The notes under the pieces: model-generated | What the model was told of the DNA's origin: nothing | Seen by the model: only the letters and a program-made list of their open reading frames with translations | Database searches by the model: none | Shown here: piece after piece, positions 57,797 through 64,000 of the stretch | Numbering within the stretch: the first letter of the stretch is position 1 | How the letters are laid out: each line of letters begins with the position of its first letter | Translations under genes and position numbers: made by a program | Source of the DNA: Diaprepes abbreviatus | Lineage: Eukaryota > Arthropoda > Insecta > Coleoptera > Curculionidae | Direction of reading: 5' to 3' | DNA length: 64,000 nucleotides | Assembly: GCA_034092305.1 (NCBI GenBank) | Contig: JASJET010000004.1 | Span: 10,744,501-10,808,500 of the forward strand

Positions 57797-59000
57797 TCAC
57801 GTTAAACAGTATAAAATAACTAGTGTTTGTTCCATTACAAGGTCAGGATGAATCTCAACCCTCACTTCTATTTGCTCAGATTCTTCATTTTCTATTTCTG
57901 ATTCTTTGACATTTCTTTCTTGGCTTCTCGGTGGTTCTATCTCAGAAATATCTGATTCTGAGGTCAGGTCATCGTCGTGTTCCAGATCCAGATTATTCCC
58001 TTTTGGTGCTGGTCGCAGATTATCTATATGAATTGTGTAGATACCATTTTCTATTTCAACCTGGTGTGTTGTATCCTCATTTACTCTCAAGATTCCTTCT
58101 GAACCGACCCAATAAGGAGCGAATGCATGAATTTATCGGGATTGTGGTTTTGTATTTACCAAGTCTCTAACCTAGAATTCTACCAGTGGCTCCGACTCAT
58201 CATGGTACTCTCTTAGTTCAGTCTTTCATTTATTTCTTTGACTTTTTTTTTGGCGTTCTTCACATTTTTGTAAACGTCTTTGTTTCGACCAATTCTTTAC
58301 CCATTCTCCGGAAGCATTTAACTCATGTTCCAGAAGAATAGACGCTGGAGTTTCTAGTTCTATTAACGAGAAATATTTTTAAGACTTTTCTCAATTCTTG
58401 TATACGTCTTTCAACAGGATTCGCCTGCTGATGGTAAACGGGTGAGAATTCTTGTTTTATTTCTTGTTTTCACAGAATTTTTTAATCCTATCCGATGTGA
58501 ATATTGGTGATTGACCTGTAATTGATCTATCAGAGATGCCATATCGACTAATGATTTCATTGTCGATGAATTCTTATACTTCTGAAGCTCTTACTTTCTT
58601 GTAAGTTTCTGCTTCTACCCATCTAGTGAATATATCTTCAGCTAGAATGATGTATCGCGAACCAGTTACTGATGCTGGAGGATTGTATGGTCCTAAGATG
58701 TCAATGGAAACAATTTGGAAGGGAAATTTGGATGTATGAGCGCGTAAAGGTTCTTTTGCCTATTTCTGTTGTGTTTTACATAACGCACAGATTATGGAGT
58801 TCGCAATGTACTTTGCAATTATTTCACGCTGTTTCTCCCACCAAAATATCGTTGCCACGCTTTTTAGTGTTTCATCTATCCCCGGATGTGCGGCTTCATC
58901 CGTCTCGTGGTACTCATGTATCACTTTTTCGATTCATTTTCTCGATATTATTATTCTGTCTCCATATTTGCTTCTTCTGTATACTAGTTCATCATGCCGA
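57797..59000 (-). pseudogene. Gypsy B integrase
   Basis: Near 58930-58790 is an HHCC zinc finger (HEYHETDEAAHPGIDETL ... CALC). Near 58700 is VSIDILGPY (first Asp), then YIILAEDIFTRWVEAETYKK, and near 58480 GQSPIFTSDRIKKF (second Asp). 58090-57797 carries the C-terminal part ENGIYTIHIDNLRPAPKGNN with a long acidic tail. Most of the catalytic frame is open in pieces, with several stops. Confidence 0.82.
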
Positions 59001-59213
59001 ATGAACTATCTATATACTTTTCTTTGACCTATTGTTGCAGGTTCATTTTCTTCTACATGTTCAAAGACTCTTTTTAGCTTTCTTAAGTACCTTTTTTTTT
59101 TGCTTTGTTCTTCTTCTATTTGTTTTAATAGTTCAATGCTGTTTATTAGATTTATCCTGGGTTTTGCATCAGAATATACTAATCTTTCATTATCCAGAGT
59201 GTTACGGTAAAAA

Positions 59214-59686
59214 TCAGTTTTTTTGTGCATTTTTACTTAAGTAATTGCACAATTTGTTATCTTCTCCAGATACGTGTTGTATTTCGAAGTTGTATTCATT
59301 CAAGAGCATTGTCCATCTTGTCAATTTGATTCTTGTGTCCTTGAATTTGTGCAACCAGGTCAAGAATTTACTATCGATTCTTAAGATAAACTTGTTATCT
59401 GGTAAGTATCCGTTGTAAATCTTGATTCCCCATACACGGCTAAACATCCTTGTTCATTCACGTGATACTTCCTAGCTGTCTTATTGAATTTTGTACTTGC
59501 GTGTGCAATGATTCTTTTTATGTCATTTATTTCTTGGTACAATACAGCTGACATACCTTCTAGGCTTGAATCAGTCTCTAGTACGAATGGATGTTGAAAA
59601 TCAGGCCTATGTAAGAGCTTACAGTTTTCTATCGCTTCATCTTTTTTTTTTTTTTTTTGAAGGCTTCTTGCTCTTCTTGTGTCCAT
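59214..59686 (-). pseudogene. Gypsy B RNase H
   Basis: 59686-59381 has HPFVLETDSSLEGMSAVLYQ (first Asp block) and IIAHASTKFNKTARKYHVNE (Glu expected in this block is partly lost). 59447-59214 continues with DNKFILRIDSKFLTWLHKFK (Asp) and ARWTMLL-like residues through HVSGEDNKLCNYLSK. A frameshift near 59430 and a T-run at 59641-59658 disturb the frame. Confidence 0.85.
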
Positions 59687-59769
59687 TTGAAGGTTTTTGC
59701 TAACGGTGCAGTTATTGGTGACAAGCTTGGTACGTGCTTATGCAACCAATTTGCTAGTATTAAGAAAGT

Positions 59770-60568
59770 TTATATGTCCTTTTCTTTCTTGGAATAGGAT
59801 AGTTTTGGACTTGAAGTTTGTGTTTGTTTTTTTTTATTTTGTGTCCTAAGTGAAAAAAATGTGCTCTTTTTCTCAGAAATTTTCAAGTTGTGTTTTTGAA
59901 GTTTTCCAAATACTAATTTTATGTGTTCGACGTGATCTTCTTCTGTTTTGCTATATATAATGATATCATATCGATATGCAATCACATATTTTTGAATCAT
60001 TCCAACAAATACTTCGGTAGTTATTAGTTTTTGGAATGTGCTTGGTGCATTAACCAAATGGCATCACGTTGAAGTGATAAGCTGCTTCATCCGGTGTTTT
60101 TTTTTTTAGATCCAAGACTGAGATGTATTGGGCTGTCGATAGGTCTTTTAGCGCATCTGTTATCCTAAGTAGATTTGCCGATTCATCCTGTGTCAAGGTG
60201 TTGACGCCACGGCAATCTACACAGAATCGGGGGTATTTTCCTTCATGTTCCACTAATAGCCGTGGACTAGAAAATTCCGAGACTGTAGGCTCGATCATAC
60301 CTAGAGATATCATTTCGCTTATTTGTTCGTGCAAAAGCTTTTTCTTTTGATTGTTTAACGGATAGTAACGTTTATCAGTTTTTAGCCTTATTTGGTGTCT
60401 TGTTGTTCTTGTTGTTGGTTGACTCAAGCCTATTATTAATATATCCTTGAATTTGTCAACTCCTTTTTCTAATTCTGCTGGACTATTTGCAGTAATTGTA
60501 GATAATTCTATGTTTTGATTTTTCTGTAGATTCCTTTTTGTCAATATAAAGTTTGTCTTTGATTGCAT
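59770..60568 (-). pseudogene. Gypsy B reverse transcriptase
   Basis: 60568-60050 carries HQIRLKTDKRYYPLNNQKKK, LGMIEPTVSEFSSPRLLVEH, YPRFCVDCRGVNTLTQDESA and ALKDLSTAQYISVLDLKKK (first catalytic Asp), then AAYHFNVMPFG. 60057-59770 continues with NAPSTFQKLITTEVF and IAYRYDIIIYSKTEEDH. The catalytic YLDD is YRYD here, with the first Asp of the pair changed, and some 25 residues before AAYHFN are missing. Confidence 0.88.
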
Positions 60569-60599
60569 CCAACGTAGGCGCAGTTTCTGGAAAAGTATA

Positions 60600-61400
60600 G
60601 AACGACATTTTCATCTTCTAAAAATGAAATTCCTAGTCAAATTTCCGCGTCTAAATTTTTTACAACAAAGAATTTTACTTTATAAGAGCAATGTTCTATT
60701 TGTGTTTCTTTTTCACAGGTTCCTAAGACTTCTGTCTTTTTGTCGGTACAAGCTAGTAGTATTTCTGCTCAACTAGTTTCTTGTAGAGGACCTGTTATCA
60801 ATTTATCTGAAATCAAGTTACAGTCTTATCCAGAATCGAATAAGACTGAACGTATTTCATTGTCTAAGATTGCATTAAAGACTGGTTGAATCTTTGAAGA
60901 TGTTTGAATTTTCATTGTAATCTGATTTGGCTGAACTATTGTCGGTTGAATCTAACTGGAATGTGTGTCTACAAACCATTAATCTTATTCATTTCGGTAG
61001 TTTCAGTCCTGTTTGTGTTTTCCTGATTTTTCTGCGTGATCTGGATTATAGCAAGTTGACTCTGGGTTGGGACATCAGAACAGATTTCCGTGTTTTGTTC
61101 GAGATTCTGATTAATTATAGCCGGTAGAACTTGGGTCGCGTCATCAAGAACAATTTCCGAATTATAATTGATTTCCTGTGGATCCTTGGTATCCTGGATT
61201 ACACTAAGTCGAACCTGGGTTGTATTATCACGAATGATATCCTTACTAATATCGTAACGTCTACGTCTTTCTTTTAAATCATTTCTCCAGTATTTTTGAT
61301 CACGATTTTCGCATTTTTCCCTAATTTCCGTTTTGTTTGATCGTTCGTATGATCACGATTCTTTCGATCGTATCACGGTTGGGTTTGATTACTGAAACTG
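60600..61400 (-). pseudogene. Gypsy B protease and gag end, decayed
   Basis: Sequence near 60.83 kb reads LFDSG-like residues (SVLFDSG) in the minus strand, followed by DLISDKLITGPLQETS and VEILLACTDK in another phase: a DSG-type aspartic protease. 61.4-60.95 kb is basic and highly repetitive (RYDISKDI, RDNTTQVR), probably the nucleocapsid end of gag. Confidence 0.6.
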
Positions 61401-61722
61401 AATTGTATTTCAAAATTTTCATTTCTTGTATTTTCACGTAAATTTGTCGGTTCGTACTTCTTACGTTTTTTTCTTGTTTTTGTTGTATGAATTATTTTTC
61501 CACGTGCTTTTACCTCTGTTTTCTTCGTTTATGTTCTTTTCTATGACTCTAATCAATGATGTCAGACGTTCTAGAGAATTTATTTCACTTCCTCTAAGTC
61601 TGGATCGTATTGCCGGTAAAAATTGTGTAATCAAAATCGCTACGAAATCATCGATTACTCCATAGGAATTTAATCTTGCGAATAATGCACGTTTTCGTAG
61701 AATGAATGTGGTTCAAACCAAT

Positions 61723-62640
61723 TCATGGCTTTCCCATATAATTCTTCACGTGCATAATATAACTTTCCAATTCAGTTATATTATTTGCATGTATCCACGT
61801 ATCAATCTCTTCCAAGAATTTACGAGAATCTTCATACTCTTCGCCTGAGACATGCGCTCTCAAAGGCGTTTTTCCGGATAAGTTTAATAGTTGTTCAGCT
61901 AGCAAGGTCATGGTTTTTGCATTTTCGAATTTAATTTTCAGTTCTAATTCGCGTTTCATTTTAGTGCTTTCCTGCAATTTAGGCTATTTTTCCACCTTTA
62001 TTTGCATGTAGTGTCTGTAAATTTTTCGTGGATTTACACTAGAAGCAGTGTTTGATCCTTGTTTTTGTTTAAATGATTTTTCGGGAACGTTTGAGATTAT
62101 CGAATATCTATCGTAGTACGACGCTTGTTGATCAACCCATTTTTGAACATATGGTTGTTCCGAATTTCGAAATTTGGACGCGTTCCTGCATGTAATTTAC
62201 CCTTATTGAACTTGACGAGTATCCTTTGGGAATTTTTTGTTCTTTTCCTGAATTTTTTTCCGTAATTTTAATTTGGATTATTTTTTCTGCAAGGATAATT
62301 TCTGCCGTCGCCAGGGTTGCCATACGTTCCTTGGATTACGCGGATCGTCGTTGCGCGACCGTATGAAGGATTCCTGTTCGTGGATTTCGGTTTGTTGACG
62401 ATGGTAAGCGTAGTAAGTACTGATTCCCCTGTCATAAATTCCAAATCGTTGATCAAGAGTACGGCGAGCTTGGATGTATTCGGCGCGTCATTCACATTCG
62501 GTCTCTAAATCGGCTGTACTAAGGAAGCTGATTGACGAAAGGCTACGTTTGTCTCTTTCTGGGTTTGTTTTGCGTCCCATTCGTGATTCTTTCCCATCAG
62601 GGAAATGTTTTTCAAAGATTTTGATCAAATGTCTGACTGA
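61723..62640 (-). pseudogene. Gypsy B gag
   Basis: The start region near 62.59-62.3 kb has MGRKTNPERDKRSLSS, TADLETECE and, after a TGA, RAEYIQARRTLDQRFGIYDR and EIHEQESFIRSRNDDPRNPR. 61977-61723 has MKRELELKIKFENAKTMTLL, TPLRAHVSGEEYEDSRKFLE and TELESYIMHVKNYMGKP. The capsid part is in the expected place. Stops and frameshifts are at 62.49 and 62.1 kb. Confidence 0.75.
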
Positions 62641-63380
62641 AGTGCTTGAAACCTCTGAAGAAGTTTCAGAATGATGTTTGAATTTTTTAGCCGGTTTGTG
62701 TCAAGCGTAATCCCCGAAGGGATTGCTGAGGTCCCATCAAAAATACCCGGATTGGCTGAAGTGCAGCTGCCACATTTGACTGGGGAAATGAATGGGGATG
62801 AGAGTTGCTCGCGTTACATGTTAACACCTTACTTTTTTCATACACAAAAATTGTAAGAAGTTTGTAATCAAGGTGGACTTTATTTCTCTTTTGTCTTGGC
62901 AGTTAATGGCAGTAAATTAACACAGTAAGTTTTATGGTTAATTGGTTTGTCCGGGCTATGCTTAACCAGAATGCGATTAAGTATGGGCTATAATATGAAT
63001 AAACTACGCGGTGGGATAACTTTGAATAAGTTAGAAGAATTTGGATTATTTCAGAAGAGATGTCTTCTTTTAGCCTTCCTTTGCTGCTATGTCGTATTTT
63101 AATTGTCTTTGGTTTTCTGTGAATTACTAGGTTAAACTTATCAGTCAATTCCGGAAACACCAATGTATTGTTTATATCGTCTAAACGCGCGAGAAGCTAA
63201 AGAGTCTTTCTACGTGGATTAGATCTTGTTGACACGGATGTTTAAATTTAATTTTGTTGAATTCGCGTCACTTTTCCACGGTCTGTGTGAGTTTTTTGTG
63301 CGCAGATGACAAATTCGAGGATTCAGGTCAGTTTCGCGATCTTCATCGGACTGAAGCGTGTCACTTTGTGGTTCCTCCCC
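62641..63380 (-). repeat. Gypsy B leader, first copy
   Basis: Colinear with 55422-54641. Homology to that copy ends exactly at 63381, the position of the LTR end (TCA before GGGGAGGAACCACAAAG). Confidence 0.82.
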
Positions 63381-64000
63381 TGATGAAGCAAAAAACAAAT
63401 TCATATAATATTGGTGTATAATATTATAGTCAACCCTTACCCTTATTGGTTTTTGCCAGTGTACATAAAAATTCAGTCAATTATCGAAGATATTTCAAAG
63501 CATTTACGCGCCTTGTTCTCGGGATTATTCGTGTGTGGAATACCCGCAAATAAGGTTAGTTTTTGTATATTATCATCTCTAATATTCTGATGGAATTAAA
63601 AGTAGCTTATGATAAGATGTAACCCTTGCCATCATTAAATGAACTGTTTACGACGTTACGGAATAGATTACAAGGAGATATATTCTGTACAGTTAGTTAT
63701 AGAAAGAGGCGCCGTGCGTAAATAAAAAATAGGTAAATAATGCGAAACTTCATTGCGTAATAAGACATGTCATTTCATAAATCTCTAAGCACCATGTTAC
63801 ATTTCAGTAGCATTAATATTATTCCAAAATTCTTAGCATTTCAAAATAGTTATTTAATTATATGCGGAAAGTTGTACAACTAATCCTTCTTGCGAAAATT
63901 TTATCAAAAATTTTCAAAGTCAAACATTTTCTTGCGGAAAATCATATACAAAAAAGGCCTATAAACAAATCCACTTGCAAGTAATTCCTGAGCTAAGTAT
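63381..64000. other. unassigned flank, possibly a divergent 5' LTR
   Basis: Not similar to 55423-56086, although it occupies the LTR position and ends GCTTCATCA (minus strand). Runs to the window edge; no gene seen. Confidence 0.4.

Larger units (their letters stand above)
57790..63380 (-). mobile_element. Ty3/Gypsy retrotransposon B, gag-pol
   Basis: From the leader (63380-62650) down through gag, protease, RT, RNase H and integrase, the order is that of Ty3/Gypsy. All parts are on the minus strand and broken by stops. Its 3' LTR is taken to be 55423-56086. Above 63381 the sequence is not homologous to that LTR, so its 5' LTR is either of a different type or missing. The leader and gag start also exist in two further copies in this window. 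Confidence 0.85.

Overview
The window looks like a piece of an AT-rich arthropod genome, most likely an insect (order not determined). It is packed with decayed transposable elements of insect type, long (AT)n microsatellites and endogenous virus-like sequence. There are no operons, ribosome binding sites or rRNA/tRNA genes. Only one stretch looks like an ordinary host exon (47899-48182, +, with good splice sites at both ends). Almost every recognisable reading frame is interrupted by stops or frameshifts.

Layout. 0.2-1.8 kb (minus strand): three small tandem transcription units, A, B and C. Each has a TATA box, a short reading frame, a 16-nt stem-loop matching the replication-dependent histone mRNA 3' stem-loop, and a shared downstream motif. 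None encodes a histone, and B and C look like paralogues. 1.88-2.14 kb is a GC-rich, palindrome-rich island. 2.4-3.7 kb (minus) holds a broken capsid-like gene of the double jelly-roll type, overlapped by the end of an upstream reading frame in an ATGA junction. A fourth TATA-driven reading frame (D) lies at 4.3-4.6 kb. This cluster resembles the remains of an integrated DNA virus or virus-like transposon and is the part of the window I find most novel.

8.05-12.3 kb is a 5'-truncated non-LTR retrotransposon (APE endonuclease, RT, RNase H) with an exact 15-bp target site duplication. 13.4-17.4 kb is a Ty3/Gypsy element (minus) with a deleted integrase core and a 95-bp tandem repeat array upstream. 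19.1-20.6 kb is an LTR, leader and gag start of a second Gypsy family, cut off by an (AT)n tract. 21.2-27.5 kb is a large transposon with long inverted arms built of ~120-bp repeats plus fold-back hairpins, enclosing a decayed gene with an EADT/SPDTDV motif and a CXC-like tail. 29.8-34.2 kb carries two more LINEs and a nested MITE; 34.4-35.2 kb is a Penelope-like fragment between two (AT)n tracts.

35.4-45.2 kb is an errantivirus-type endogenous retrovirus (LTR-gag-pol-env-LTR, minus). Its env is interrupted by a 2.07-kb hAT-like element with an 8-bp duplication. 45.2-45.8 kb is a solo LTR inside an (AT)n tract, 46.0-47.4 kb an RTE/CR1-like LINE (minus), 48.65-51.0 kb a LINE with a restriction-like endonuclease (+), and 51-54.2 kb is empty AT-rich DNA. 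54.25-64.0 kb (minus) is a Gypsy element followed by an LTR and a second gag start in the same orientation, i.e. a tandem LTR arrangement.

The elements do not work together as a pathway. What they record is repeated nested insertion, with (AT)n tracts recurring at element edges.
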